Shown in pieces: positions 19,775 to 31,200 of a stretch of DNA of 37,164 bases. The notes under the pieces are model-generated. The model was not told the origin of the DNA. It saw only the letters and a list, made by a program, of their open reading frames with translations, and did not search any database. Numbering within the stretch: the first letter of the stretch is position 1; every line of letters starts with the position of its first letter. The DNA comes from Setomelanomma holmii (taxonomy: Eukaryota; Ascomycota; Dothideomycetes; Pleosporales; Phaeosphaeriaceae). Where the stretch lies: NCBI GenBank assembly GCA_010015745.1, contig ML978350.1, forward strand, positions 1-37,164, in the 5' to 3' direction. The position numbers and the translations under genes are program-made.

Positions 19775-20908
19775 TAGTGCTAGTAAGACATTGCGGTGAG
19801 GCGTACGACGTAGTACAGCAGTGAAGACATGAAACTGTGTTACGCTGTACAACTGGAAAGACTCTGAACAGTGACAGCGGCTCATGTATCTTGATGCTCG
19901 CTTGGCAAAGGCAGCGTGCAGCTGTCTGACCGATGAGCTTAGCAATGAACGGGAGAGGCTCAGTTGCCATACCCTGTTGTGGCTGCGCCACCAACCCATG
20001 GGTCTAATACAGTAACGACAGGACAATGCAGCAGCCCTGTTACGCTAAGCAGAAGGCATGACGTGTAGATAGCCAAACGGGTTGCCTCCGCCGGTGTAGT
20101 CATAATCACCTCAGCAGTTGCTTTCAAGATCGACATCCCGCGTTACATGTAATATGAGGTGCAAACCATGTGACCTTGGAGCAATGTCTTGGTCTGGCGA
20201 ATCCTCCGGGATCGGTGATTGAGATGCTCCATGCCTTATGTGATCACAGGGGCATAGCTATTTGAGGAATTTTAGGCCTGATAACTGCGCATTGAGGTCC
20301 AAGAGTACAATGTGCAATGTGGAAGTATATTTGGCTTGCTGAAGCTCATCGGAGGGCTGGGCAGGTCGTAGACTTTGGGAGCTACATCTACCACGGCGAG
20401 GCGATATGGAAAACTAATTCCCGGCCAGATTCGCAAATTGTGTGCTACGTTGTGTGCATGACGAGGAAACCACATTCGTATCAGTGGATAAATAGCGCGC
20501 GAGCGGTGGTATTCCGATGTGAATCTAGCTTTGGCGGTGGAGGACTCCTTCGCTGGACGCCTCGTGAAAGGAACAAGATGGTAATTGGCGCCCTCGCCTG
20601 GTGTTGTCTTGGCTAGGGGATGGGGCCAAATCAAGTCGACAGAAAGCGGATGTCTGTTGGGAAAAACTCTAGCTTCCGTACTAACTCACCCTATCATTTT
20701 CCAGTCAAGCCTTCCCTTAAAGAATGCGCCGAAGGTATGTTGCACGCATCTAGACAGCGATGCAAACTCTGAACAAAACTCTCAACCCAACAGAAGGAAA
20801 TGTTCAGCAGGTTTTTTTGCTAGCACAAACGAAAGGAGCCGATCTTATACGCTCTATTAAAGCTTAGTTTTGGTAGTATAGAAGATCGAATCGAGTTCGC
20901 CAGGACAT
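19775..20908. other. Intergenic stretch, no supportable gene
   Basis: Overlapping frames of 90-120 codons on both strands (19703-20026, 20272-20634, 20317-20616) lack recognisable motifs and shadow one another. GTATGT at about 20732 and CCAACAG at about 20787 on the plus strand look like an intron, so an unrecognised or decayed gene around 20550-20870 is possible, but I cannot build a convincing one. Confidence 0.4.
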
Positions 20909-21741
20909 ATGTCGGAACGTATGGACCTGGTAAGTGTTGCGAACTTTACTTTGATGGCAGCACGTTGATCACACTCAATGCATAGCCAAAATACGCAGTT
21001 CCAGAATCTTTGCTGTCGCCACAGCCGAGACCTTCCCTACACGGGGACCATGCAATACAAGAGCCGCTGGACCAAAATGATGACCAAGGCCGTCAGAGTA
21101 AAATGACAAGGAAAAGAAAGAGAACAGCTGCAAGATCTACTCCGCTGAAGTGTGGGACAACGCGCGCGGGACCAGTAAGTACAACAACATCATGCCTGTG
21201 GAGACGCTATCAATATGCAATCTGCAGCCACAGCACACAATTCCAGAATATCTGCTCTCGCCGCAGACAATCTTTACGTCGCGTGGAGAGCTCACAACTC
21301 AAGCGCCACTAAATGAGATCATTGACGCGAACCGTCACAGCAACCCCATCACGAGCCCGCAATCAGAGCCCAGCATACCCGTGCACTCGCAATCAGAGTC
21401 AATTTTCTCGCGCTTGATCAGTCTCGCCTTCCACCTTCGACGATTTTCGACGCACCAGAGGAACACATGCACAGCACGGCGCCCACCGGCCAATCGTTAG
21501 CCGAGGGTCCAAATCTTACGTATCGGACCACAACAAAAGACCTGGAGATGAAGAACGATGGCATTCTAGGTGAGTGTATGGTTATGACTTTGCACATGTA
21601 TCGTCCGACTCATCAGCAATGTCGCAAGACTCGTTCTTCCCGACCCCGGCCATGACAGATCCATGGGGCGAAGCACCGACTCCGAACATGTCGTGGAACT
21701 CGGCCAGTTTCGTGTTCGGGCTGGCGCACGGATACTTTTGA
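20909..21741 (+). CDS. Unrecognised multi-exon gene with an internally duplicated module, possibly frameshifted
   Basis: Proposed exons: 20909-20929, 20986-21174, 21228-about 21410, then a frame change, to 21569, and 21617-21741. The three introns (56, 53 and 47 nt) have excellent GTAAGT, GTAAGT and GTGAGT donors and TAG/CAG acceptors, all phase-consistent. The protein is hydrophilic and Pro/Ser-rich with a basic stretch (KMTRKRKRTAARS) that could be a nuclear localisation signal. PKYAVPESLLSPQ in exon 2 and PQHTIPEYLLSPQ in exon 3 follow introns at matching positions, so an exon-intron-exon module is duplicated. Around 21410 the frame must shift by one base to join SQSESIFSRL to DQSRLPPSTIFDAP, which could be a lesion. 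The last exon ends in WNSASFVFGLAHGYF. It stops only 9 bp before the NB-ARC homology and might be a decayed N-terminal part of that gene. Function unknown. Confidence 0.4.
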
Positions 21742-21750
21742 CGCGTGACT

Positions 21751-23923
21751 GTACCTTTCGCCCGCGACGCTCGATCGGGCCGACCAACTATGCGCAGCGC
21801 CGGACTCGCGGGCTGCGCTCGTCGGCCTAGGCGGCGTAAGGTAAGCAGTCGCCTATTTAGCCAGCACTACACGCTAACGGCAGAGAAGCAAGTCGCAGCT
21901 TGCCATCGAATACGCCTACTGCACGCACAAACAGTCACCTGAGACGTGGGTGTTCTGGGTGCACGCCAGCAACGCCGCCCGGTTCGAGCAGAGCTACCGC
22001 GACATCGCCGACCGGGTCAGAATCGCTGGGCGGCGAGATCCGCAGGCTAACATTTGCAAGCTAGTGCACGACTGGCTGTGCGACTGCAAGCAGCGATGGC
22101 TTCTTGTGCTGGACAACGTTGACGACGCTCGCTTTCTTCTTGATGTTCGGTCTGGTGGTGGAGGTCAGGCTACTAATGCAAGAGGCGCTGCAAGACCACT
22201 GCGCGAGTACCTTCCCCATCGCGAGCACGGATCGATCCTCATAACAACACGCAACAAAGAAGCCACGCTGGAGCTGGTTGAGCAGCGCAATATCGTCTCC
22301 GTGAAGCCGATGGACGAGGCGCAAGCGCTGGCACTATTCGAGAAGAAGCTGGGTGGCCAAGGGGGCAGAGGCGAGGGCGGTGGCATTGCCCAGCTGGCAG
22401 CGGCGCTAGAGTACATGCCGCTTGCTGTCGTCCAAGCTGCTGCGTATATCTCGCGAAGTGCAACTCGTTGCTCAGTAGCACAGTACCTAGACGAGTTTCG
22501 GCGTAGCGATTGCAAAAAGACAAGTCTGCTGAACCATGAAGCAGGACAGCTTCGAAGAGATCGAGAGGCTAACAACTCGATCATCATTACGTGGCAGATA
22601 TCGTTCGAGCACTTACAGCGGAATAGACGATCGGCAGCCGACCTGCTATCACTGATGAGCTTCTTTGATCGACAGGGAATTCCTGAAGCACTCATCCATG
22701 ACGCCCAGGGAGCGAGACGGGGAAGCATAGCTTCAGACAGGACGGAAAGGTCACTGAGGCGGCGTATCAGGCTCCTCTTCAGCCGTACTAAGAGTAGGCC
22801 TAAAGCCCAGCGAGAGCACAAAGAAAGCGATGGCGATGAGGTCGAGTTTGAGAACGACGTTGTGGCACTGCGGGATCCCTGCTTTATCTCTGTCGATACA
22901 GACGGCGCCACCTTCGAAATGCACGCGCTAGTGCAGCTAGCGACACGCATGTGGCTTGAGGCAAACGGCAGTCTTGAGCAATGGAAGCAGCAGTTTGTCA
23001 GCAATCATAGTGCAGTGTTTCCGACTGGAGAGTACGAGATTTGGGCAGTATGTCAGGCACTTTTTGCGCATGCCAGGTCGGCGGTAGGGCAGCCGCCCAA
23101 AGACAAGTCGTCGTTAGCAGAATGGGCGTCGCTGCGCTACCGTGCAGCATGGTATGCAGAGGGGATGGGCAATACTACTGACGCTGTAACATTGGCTATA
23201 GAGTCAATGAAAGCGCGGAAGAACGTACTGGGGCAAGAGCATAAGGACACTTTGTCTAGTATGGCAATGGTCGGATCGGCATACAGACTTGGGGGACGCT
23301 GGGAGGATGCGGAAAAGCTAGAGGTGCAGGTGATGGAGACGCACAAGACGAAGCTCGGAGCAGACCATTCCTTTACGCTGATCAGCATGGCCAACTTAGC
23401 GTTGACATATTGGAATCAAGGCCGCTGGGAGGATGCGGAAGAGCTGGAGGTGCAGGTGATGGAGACTCGCAAGATGAAGCCCGGAGCAGACCATCCTTCG
23501 ACGCTGAGTAGCATGAACAATCTGGCGTCAACTTACCAGAGTCAAAGGCGGTGGGATGCAGCGGAAGAGCTGCAGGTACAGGTGACGGAGATGAGCAAGA
23601 CAAAGCTCGGAGTGGACCATCCCAACACGCTGACTAGCATAGCCAACCTAGCGGCGACATACTCGAACCAAGGGCGATTGGATGATGCTGAGAAGTTGTT
23701 TATACGAGTGATAGAGACTCGCAAAACGAAGCTAGGAGCTGACCATCCTGACACGCTGAACAGCATGACCAGCCTAGCGGTCACGTGGAAAGCACAAGGT
23801 CGGAGTGTAGAGGCTATAGTCTTAATGAGGCAGTGTGTACAGCAGCGTCAGCGAGTGCTAAAAGCTGGTCACCCCGATCTTGAGTCATCTTTAACAGTCT
23901 TAGAACAGTGGGAAGTAGAGTAA
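21751..23923 (+). pseudogene. NB-ARC/TPR NLR-like protein with a damaged N-terminus and P-loop
   Basis: From about 21889 a single long frame runs to the stop at 23921-23923. It has the NB-ARC kinase-2 motif WLLVLDNVDD, RNBS-B GSILITTRN, GLPL-like ALEYMPLAVVQAAAYI, an MHD-region-like FEMHALVQLATRMWLE and six 42-residue TPR units of the kinesin-light-chain type. The protein should be a cytosolic STAND sensor whose TPRs read ligands. The start is problematic. VPFAR at 21751 resembles the family's usual entry into NB-ARC, but a small frame-changing deletion follows before DRADQLCAAPDSRAALVGLGGV. The P-loop is split by a 43-48-nt intron (donor GTAAGC at 21841), giving GLGGV-S-KSQLAIEY, so the Gly of GK[ST] is replaced whichever acceptor is used. 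The first ATG in the long frame, at about 22310, lies beyond kinase-2. ATP binding is therefore doubtful. A correct N-terminal exon that I failed to find would change this call. Confidence 0.75.
23156..23911 (+). repeat. Six 126-bp coding repeats (TPR units)
   Basis: Units start at 23156, 23282, 23408, 23534, 23660 and 23786, each encoding 42 residues of the form Y-x-x-x-GRWEDAEELEVQVMET, then a KTKLGADHPxTLxSM core. Units 2 and 3 are the most similar at DNA level (GCTGGGAGGATGCGGAA, GAGGTGCAGGTGATGGAGAC in both), and similarity falls off toward the last unit. Confidence 0.9.
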
Positions 23924-24309
23924 GCAGACGCTGATTTAGAGTGTACACTTGAGGACATGCTCCTAGAGGAAGATAAAAAGCACAACTACAACTTGTAACA
24001 TAGTGTTAATTCGTGTCGTATATTAAGCTTATAGCATTGCATTAGACCTGTTTACATATAAGAGTGCCTCGTGATTTAGAGCTAGTGAATCTCGGTACTC
24101 TGCGATTGGCCGAGATTAGCAAGGGGCATCCTAGGCTAGCGGGGGGTTGTACAGAATCGTCGCTTGCGCCAAGGGTGAGGGCGGTTTTGCAAAGTACTGT
24201 ACCCGAGTGCTTGTAGATACTAATGCTGGATGAATATCTGTACTCACTCATCCGAACCCCCAGTCTGATCGCTTGTGCATAATATCATATGACTTCAACT
24301 ACGTAGTTA
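23924..24309. other. Intergenic stretch between the NLR and the pogo transposon
   Basis: 3' flank of the NB-ARC/TPR gene, then sequence without a recognisable gene. The last two bases (TA, 24308-24309) are the target site of the transposon. Confidence 0.5.
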
Positions 24310-26125
24310 ACGTGTTCCACCAGTCATCCGCCAGCCCCACCAAAATCAACGCGCCTGAACACGTTCAGATGGCTCAACTCCCAACCTTACAGCCTCCGCC
24401 TACCCAAAAGGAGGGCATGCTAGCTCTTGCTTCCCTTGCGCTTCAGAGGAACAAAAAATTACGCGTCCATCGCGTCTCAGTCTTGTATGATACCCCTCGA
24501 TCCACCTTACGCGGACGCCTTGCAGGTGCCCTACCACAAGCTACAGTCAACGCACGGAAACGAAAGCTCTCTCCTATTGAAGAGCAGTGTCTCGTTCAGT
24601 GGATATTAGACCTTGATCGACGAGGCTTTCCCCCCCAGATCATTGACGTACGACGAATGGCAGACGTTCTGCTCACAAATCGCGGCCAAAATCCACCACC
24701 ACAACCTGTAGGCAAGAACTGGGTGTCACGCTTCGTCAGCAACCAGTCAGAGCTTCAGACAAAGTGGAATAGGAAATTCCACTCACAAAGGGCAAGATGT
24801 GAAGATCCTGTCAAGATCAGCGCATGGTTCAAGCTTGTACAGGACACGTGCCTGACGTGGGGTATCCTCCCAGAGGACGTGTACAACTTTGACGAGACTG
24901 GGTTCATGATGGGAGTCGCTGCAACGTCAAAAGTTGTTACCAGCGCTGACACAATTGGTCGAGCAACTGTCATACAGCCAGGTAACAGAGAGTGGGTAAC
25001 CACGATCGAGTGTATCAACGCGTCTGGTTGGCGTCTTCCACCCTTTATAATCTTGTCTGGAAAGCTGCACCAAGCTAGCTGGTACAAAGACCTCCCAGAC
25101 GACTGGGTAGTCACTGTCAGTGACAACGGTTGGACAACAGATGAGCTTGGCCTTGAGTGGGTAAAGCACTTCAACAGACATACCGAGTCGTGTACAACAG
25201 GAGTATACAGGCTCCTTATCCTTGACGGTCATGGCAGCCACGCAACGCCAGAATTTGATCAGTACTGCAAGGATAACAAGATTATTGCTCTCTGTATGCC
25301 ACCTCATACGTCACACCTTCTACAGCCACTTGATGTCGGCTGCTTCGCCTTCCTGAAGACGGCGTATGGACTGCAGGTGTCTGAGCTTGCCCGCCAAGGA
25401 GTCTTTCATATCGACAAGCTTGACTTCCTCTACATCTATACCAAGATCAGATCGACAGTCCTGTCTGAGCAGCACATTAAGGCTGGTTTTGAGGTGACAG
25501 GGCTCATCCCATCTTGTCCAGAACGCGTCCTTTCCAGCCTTACCGTCGTCAGAACGCCATCTCCACCAGGGACAGCAGGTGATGAAGTAGCTGCCTGGAC
25601 AGCAGAGACTCCACGTACCACTGCTCAGGTTGAGCAGCAGGCTCGTCTTGTACAACGTCTACTCCAGAGACAATCTCAAAGTCCTACAAGTCAAGCAATT
25701 GCCCAGCTTGTCAAAGGCTGTCAGCTTGCCATGAACTCAGCGACAATATTAGCTGAGGAGAATTCAAGGCTAAGAGCAGCCAACCACCGCCAGCGACGTA
25801 AACGTCAACAGCAGAGACAGTATATAGCCCATGGAGGAGCGTTACAGGCTCAGGAAGGTCGTGCGCTGGTCACAGAGGCTCAAATGGGTGTCCAGCCGAG
25901 TGACCAAGCAGTGACCCCACAGGCACGAACAAGAGCACCACCAACGTGCAGTAAATGTCATGTACAAGGTCATAACAGGACTCAATGTAGACAGATCTAG
26001 TCTATTGTTTGTCAAAGTTTTAGACAAATTAAATTGGTGGTTGTTGAGCTATTCTATCTTAACCTGTACTGATTTTGGTGGGTCTGACGGATGACTGGTG
26101 TTGGCGGATGACTGGTGGAACACGT
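24310..26125 (+). mobile_element. Complete Fot1/pogo-type DNA transposon, 1.8 kb
   Basis: Terminal inverted repeats begin ACGTGTTCCACCAGTCATCC at 24310 and end with its reverse complement at 26125. They are flanked by TA on each side (24308-24309, 26126-26127), the Tc1/mariner target duplication. Similarity of the ends extends to CCCACCAAAATCA on the left. The right end is longer by one inserted 17-bp unit: GGATGACTGGTG occurs at 26089 and again at 26106. One intact transposase gene fills the element. Intact TIRs, target site and coding frame suggest recent activity and no obvious RIP damage. Confidence 0.92.
24369..26000 (+). CDS. Fot1/pogo-type transposase, 543 aa, intact
   Basis: The start is the ATG at 24369, inside the transposon; the frame is open upstream, but that part lies in the TIR. 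N-terminal region: helix-turn-helix of the psq/CENP-B type (QRNKKLRVHRVSVLYDTPRS), followed by the second, Tc5/CENP-B-type DNA-binding domain (residues about 60-135; GKNWVSRFVSNQSELQTKW). The DDE_1 catalytic domain has D175 (YNFDETGFMMGV), D286 (LLILDGHGSHATPEF) and D322 (SHLLQPLDVG), a DD35D spacing. A C-terminal CCHC zinc knuckle (CSKCHVQGHNRTQC, residues 527-540) follows a basic, Gln/Arg-rich coiled-coil stretch. It cuts and pastes the element at TA sites. All catalytic residues and the full frame are present, so it could be active and could also act on the nearby MITE. Confidence 0.92.
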   Translation: MAQLPTLQPPPTQKEGMLALASLALQRNKKLRVHRVSVLYDTPRSTLRGRLAGALPQATVNARKRKLSPIEEQCLVQWILDLDRRGFPPQIIDVRRMADVLLTNRGQNPPPQPVGKNWVSRFVSNQSELQTKWNRKFHSQRARCEDPVKISAWFKLVQDTCLTWGILPEDVYNFDETGFMMGVAATSKVVTSADTIGRATVIQPGNREWVTTIECINASGWRLPPFIILSGKLHQASWYKDLPDDWVVTVSDNGWTTDELGLEWVKHFNRHTESCTTGVYRLLILDGHGSHATPEFDQYCKDNKIIALCMPPHTSHLLQPLDVGCFAFLKTAYGLQVSELARQGVFHIDKLDFLYIYTKIRSTVLSEQHIKAGFEVTGLIPSCPERVLSSLTVVRTPSPPGTAGDEVAAWTAETPRTTAQVEQQARLVQRLLQRQSQSPTSQAIAQLVKGCQLAMNSATILAEENSRLRAANHRQRRKRQQQRQYIAHGGALQAQEGRALVTEAQMGVQPSDQAVTPQARTRAPPTCSKCHVQGHNRTQCRQI

Positions 26126-28244
26126 TACATACTACTACATGTAGCACATGTAACATCCTCACAAACCGTTACACTCTCACTATAGCGAGAGATAGCGGCA
26201 GTAGAAATGCTCCGAGAAAAAAGTTTGGGATCGCCTGACGGCCGTCTCTCATGCAGCTTGATCTAACAGAGGAGCCAAAATTAGGGCTGATTACCTATCC
26301 TTGATTGGCAATGTCCAATCGCCGTGCGCTGTATATTGTGGATAAATCCCCGGTTACCTGCGTAATCCTCGAAAAGCACCATATGCGACTGAGGTTTACT
26401 GATATTGATCCCGGTATCAGTAAAGGTAACGCTAAGGCTGAAGTAGGTTTAATGAACGTAAGAGCCCCACTTGCCGTGCCTGGTACCTGTATTTTCGTTA
26501 ACAACCCGTCAATAACTGAAACCTGACTAGTGTGCTACAGGGATCAGGTTACTTCGACTTGTACTTTCGCTAGTGAGTGCAAATTGCATTGGTGGACAGC
26601 GAATAGTCAGTCAAGAAGGAGTCAGTTCACCACGCCAAGAGCCCAAGAAACCAGCCCCCGCGGTCACGAATCTGGGAGAAGAGCCACAAAGGCAATTAGA
26701 GATGATAGACTGCCACGCTTGCAGGGGTATCAGTCTGTATGGCTAAACTCTGCAAAGCCGGTAAAGTACTGGTTATCACGCTAAGGAACGAGCCCATTAC
26801 CCCTCAAGCTTGTCAGCTCTACAAACCCTGGGTGTTGCGACAATGACAGTCTTTACCTGGCTGCGCGTGCTTGATCACTGATCAGTAGAAGTTTGTGTTT
26901 ATGGCTTTTGATTCTAACTTAATCATTGTATTTAGAAGGCGGTTTCGCCTGCACGCTCGCAGTATCAGTAGTAAACAATCTAGAAACACGTCAATACGCA
27001 TACGGAAACGGAAAATCTATAGTGCAATAGAAAGCACATAAGCGCTGACTGAACCGAGGGCAAAGGCGTTGGCTGATTTCGCAGGGCTCAGGGAGTGTGA
27101 AGGTGAGCATCAGCTGCGATAGGGCGGGACCAGATATATACTAGTAATTCATGATAGACAGACACCAGTCAGCTGCGCATTTAAAAGAGCATGCTGGTGC
27201 AGTGGACGCTGTGAACTCAAGGTCGACCTACAGCCTGTTGGAGGTGCTGGGATCTCCGAGGCATCTTCCTCTGTTGGTTGAACTCATGCCTAGAATGCAT
27301 CGTTATCTGTCACGGTTGAAATCTCGTTTATTTCTTACAATACATACGGTACTATGGCGGGGTAGAGTGTGTTCACATTTTGCTCCCCATTTTCGCCGCG
27401 ACATTATCTAAATGTGGATTGAATGTGCTTTCAAAACAGAAATGGCGTGCGAAGCGCTGTGAGAACACGTGGAGAATAGGACGTTCGATGCATGGCGGGT
27501 CATCGCCAAGGCCGAGACCAGGATATGCAAGGGAGCTTGCACTACCGGTAAGGTAGCAATCAGGGCTCTTTTCTAAGACGACAGGAAGGGCTGTTCAAGT
27601 CTGAACAGTTGCTTGTGTGCTACAATCTCATGGAAACGACCTTACGGGGTTACCTACTATGTGTAGGCCGGGTTGGCTTCCTCTTCGTTTGTATCAAAGT
27701 TGGCAGACGAAGTGATATAGCTCTACGAACGATAAATGTACCGGAATTGTAGTGTTAAAGTTGCCCCACGTTATGATACCAAAAAAAATCACTGCCCACT
27801 CCTCTGGACTGAGTATCGGCGATCATACTACGATTATACTATGAGCCCTCGTATAGCAAGCGACGGGTAATCTGAAGATTCGGACAGTCTCTGCGAAATG
27901 TTATTCACACGTGTTATATGAGGCACATGGTGGGCTGACTAAGTTCAGGACTCCCGCGTTGGGGGCGATTTTAGTAATCTGATGGCCGTACTAGACCCTT
28001 TAGTCGTTTTTTGTAATCTGAATAACTTTACTAAGAGGATTACTTTATTCTTGCTGCCCTTACTATTATTCGGTAACACGGCGGTGTAAGGTGAATCAAC
28101 GCTGAAGAGCCTAAGGACGCCGACTGTGTCGAGCTTCTCAAAAAGGGCTTCATCTCAAACCAGTACGCCCGACACATGTTGTGTGCCGTGCGGCGACGTC
28201 TCTATTAAACTCTAATTACTGCGTGCCACGACTTCCTCAACAAC
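26126..28244. other. 2.1-kb intergenic stretch upstream of the polyketide synthase
   Basis: No supportable gene. A 73-codon plus-strand frame at 26305-26526 (IVDKSPVTCVILEKHH) has plausible composition but no known motif. A minus-strand frame of nearly the same extent (26295-26504) shadows it. A palindrome CTGTTCA-AGTC-TGAACAG lies at about 27592. The last few hundred bases should be the PKS promoter; no clear TATA box or transcription-factor palindrome stood out. Confidence 0.45.
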
Positions 28245-31200
28245 ATGACTTTCAATATGAGCTCAGAACCTATTGCCATCATCGGCATGAGTTGTCGCTT
28301 CCCAGGCGGTGCCTCCGAGCCATCACGCCTATGGGAACTCCTGGCAAGCGGAGAATCGGCGTGGAGTGAGGTGCCCTCAGAACGATTCAACATGAAGGCA
28401 TTCCATCACAGAGGAGATCCTCATCCGAGCACGACCAACACTGCGGGAGGTCATTTCCTGGACACCGACGTGGCAGCGTTTGATTGCAGCTTCTTCGAAA
28501 TCAAACCTACAGAAGCCCAAGCCATGGATCCTCAACAACGTCTCACATTGGAGCTTGCCTACGAAGCTTTTGAGAATGCTGGTTTAACGCTGCCTCAACT
28601 TTGGGATTCTCCTACCGGCGTCTATGTTGGTCAATGGAGTTCCGACTATAGCGAGATTCTGGCGCGAGACGTTGAATATCAAGAACTGTACCAGACTATC
28701 GGTATTGGTGCTGCCATTACCTCCAACCGAGTCTCTTACTTCTTTAACCTCCGCGGCCCAAGTTTCACCGTCGACACCGGCTGTTCCGCCAGTCTTGTTG
28801 CATTACACAACGCTGTTCAAAGCTTACGAAGTGGCGAGAGCACGATGAGCCTGGTCGGCGGCGTCAATATCCTACTGGATCCTCAGCGCTTTACTTACCA
28901 GAGTAAGCTGAAGATGTTCTCGCCCGACGGCCGCTCATTCTCTTTCGATGAGCGTGCTAATGGCTATGGCAGAGGTGAGGGCTGCGGTTGTGTTGTCCTG
29001 AAACCACTCTCGTTGGCTGTCAAAGATGGCGATCGAATCCGGGCTGTGATCCGTAATTCAGCACTCAATCAGGACGGGCGAACGCCACAGGGCATTAGTG
29101 TGCCAAGCGGAGAGGCACAAGAAGAATTAATTCGCCGGGCATATGCCGAGGTCGGACTTATTCCTACTGAAACGGACTATGTAGAGGCCCACGGAACAGG
29201 CACCGCCGTCGGCGATCCGATCGAGGCTCAAGCTATTGCAAACGTGCTTGCTCGTCCCCGAGACTCAAGTCAAGGACCGCTAGTCATGGGATCTGTCAAA
29301 GGAAATATTGGCCATACGGAGAGCGCGGCCGGAATTGCAGGCCTCATCAAGTCTGTCTTGATGCTTGAAAACCAGGCTGTGGCCCCTCAAGTCAATTATG
29401 AGAAACCTAATCCTAAGATCCCGCTTGACAGCTGGAATTTAGCGGTAAGGATGGCAGATACGAGCAGACAACAAGAGAGCTAGCTGATTCATTACAGATA
29501 CCTACCAAATTCGAGAAGAAAATTCTTCGCCGCATCTCTGTTAATAGGTTAGTTCCACAGTACTCCAGAAATGCTTGGCTAGTACTGATTATGATAGCTT
29601 TGGATATGGTGGCACCAATGCTCATGTCATTGTTGATCGCGCGGAGGATTACGATCTTCTCGATGCCGACATCACGGATACTACTATTCCCAACCGAGTC
29701 AATGGTGCCAACGGCGTCGATGATGCTGGTGTTAATGGTTTTGAAGGTGTCAACAGTGCCCATGGTTCCAACGGCATTACTGGCAAGAAGGATGTAAACC
29801 GTGTCAATGGCATCGTTGATACCAATGGCGTCAATGGTATCTCCAAACTGAACAGCACCTCTGCTGTCAACGTTGTCAGGGACATCTCTAACCTCAATGA
29901 GAATTCTAGCCGTAAAGACATTCACGGTGTCAACGGCGTCAATGGTGTTGGCGGCAGCCCAATTATCAAAAAGAAATCCGGTGTCAGTGGAATTTACGGT
30001 ACTTCCGGCATCAATGAAGTCGAAGGTGCCAGAAACACCGGCAATGGCTCTCAGGACACCTCAGAGAGACCTCGTGTTTTCATCCTAAGTGGTTCCGAGG
30101 AGAAGAGCTGCCACAAGAACGCGGAGCGCCTAGCGAAGTATTTGAAGAAAGTTCTGGCCGGTTCCTTGGACGACGTCAACGAATTCTTAGACCGCCTGGC
30201 TGTGACAGTAAACAAACGTACTGTGCACGATTACAGCGCTTCCGTCGTCGCCTACGACGAAGAGGATCTGCTAGAACAGCTCGAAGTGTTGCAGCAAACG
30301 CCTATCGCGGTCCGACCGCCGTTCAAGAGAGGAGCCCGAGTCGGTTACGTGTTTGGAGGCCAAGGAGCCCAGTACTACAACATGGGTCGAGAGATGATTA
30401 ACGATTGGCCAGTATTCCGCCAGTCTTTGGACCGCGCTAACGCCCATCTGCCGACGCTTGGTTGCCAATGGGATCTTCTGACTGAGCTGAGCCATGAGAA
30501 AGCGCAGGAATCGCGTGTAGACGAGCCGGAGTATGGACAAACACTTTCGACCGCCATACAGCTGGCTTTGGTTGACACGCTATCCGCTATGAAACTGCAG
30601 CCAACCTCGGTTTTGGGTCACTCCAGTGGAGAAATTGCTGCGGCCTACGCGGTAGGTGCTCTTTCATTCGAAGATGCATTGACTGTAGCATACCATCGCG
30701 GCCGCCTGACATCTAAGCTAATCTCTACTGGCGTTTCTGGAGGCATGATTGCCGTGGGAGCGTCACCTGAAGTCGCGCAGACCTACATCGAGCAGGTCGG
30801 CACAGGTGAGGTCAAGATCGCATGCTACAACAGCCCAGCGAGTGTGACTATTTCTGGCGGAAATGATGGAATTGCGGTCATTGCTCGTTTGTTGCAGGAT
30901 GCAGATGTTTTCAATCGCAAGCTGAAGACTCGGGGAGCTGCATACCACTCTCAGATGATGCAGGCAATCGAGGAGGAATATCGACTCGCTATTGCTCATA
31001 TCCAGCCACGCCCACTGACTGGGCACATGATGTCTTCGTTGAAGGGCAAAAAATTGCCAGCTGGATCGTTGCTTGATGGGGAGTACTGGGCGCACAATCT
31101 CATCTCCCCAGTTCTCTTCGCTGGAGCTCTGAAAGGGATGCTACTCGGCGACGACCATGCCGAACTTCAACACGCTCCTGAGATCGGTCTTCTTCTGGAA

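Noticed and set aside
20272..20634. Opposed frames of 120 and 99 codons
   Set aside because: They shadow each other and neither has a domain or a consistent exon structure.
29413..29925. 170-codon minus-strand frame rich in Asp, Ile and Thr
   Set aside because: It is antisense to the Val-Asn-Gly-rich linker of the polyketide synthase; the repeats keep the opposite strand open.
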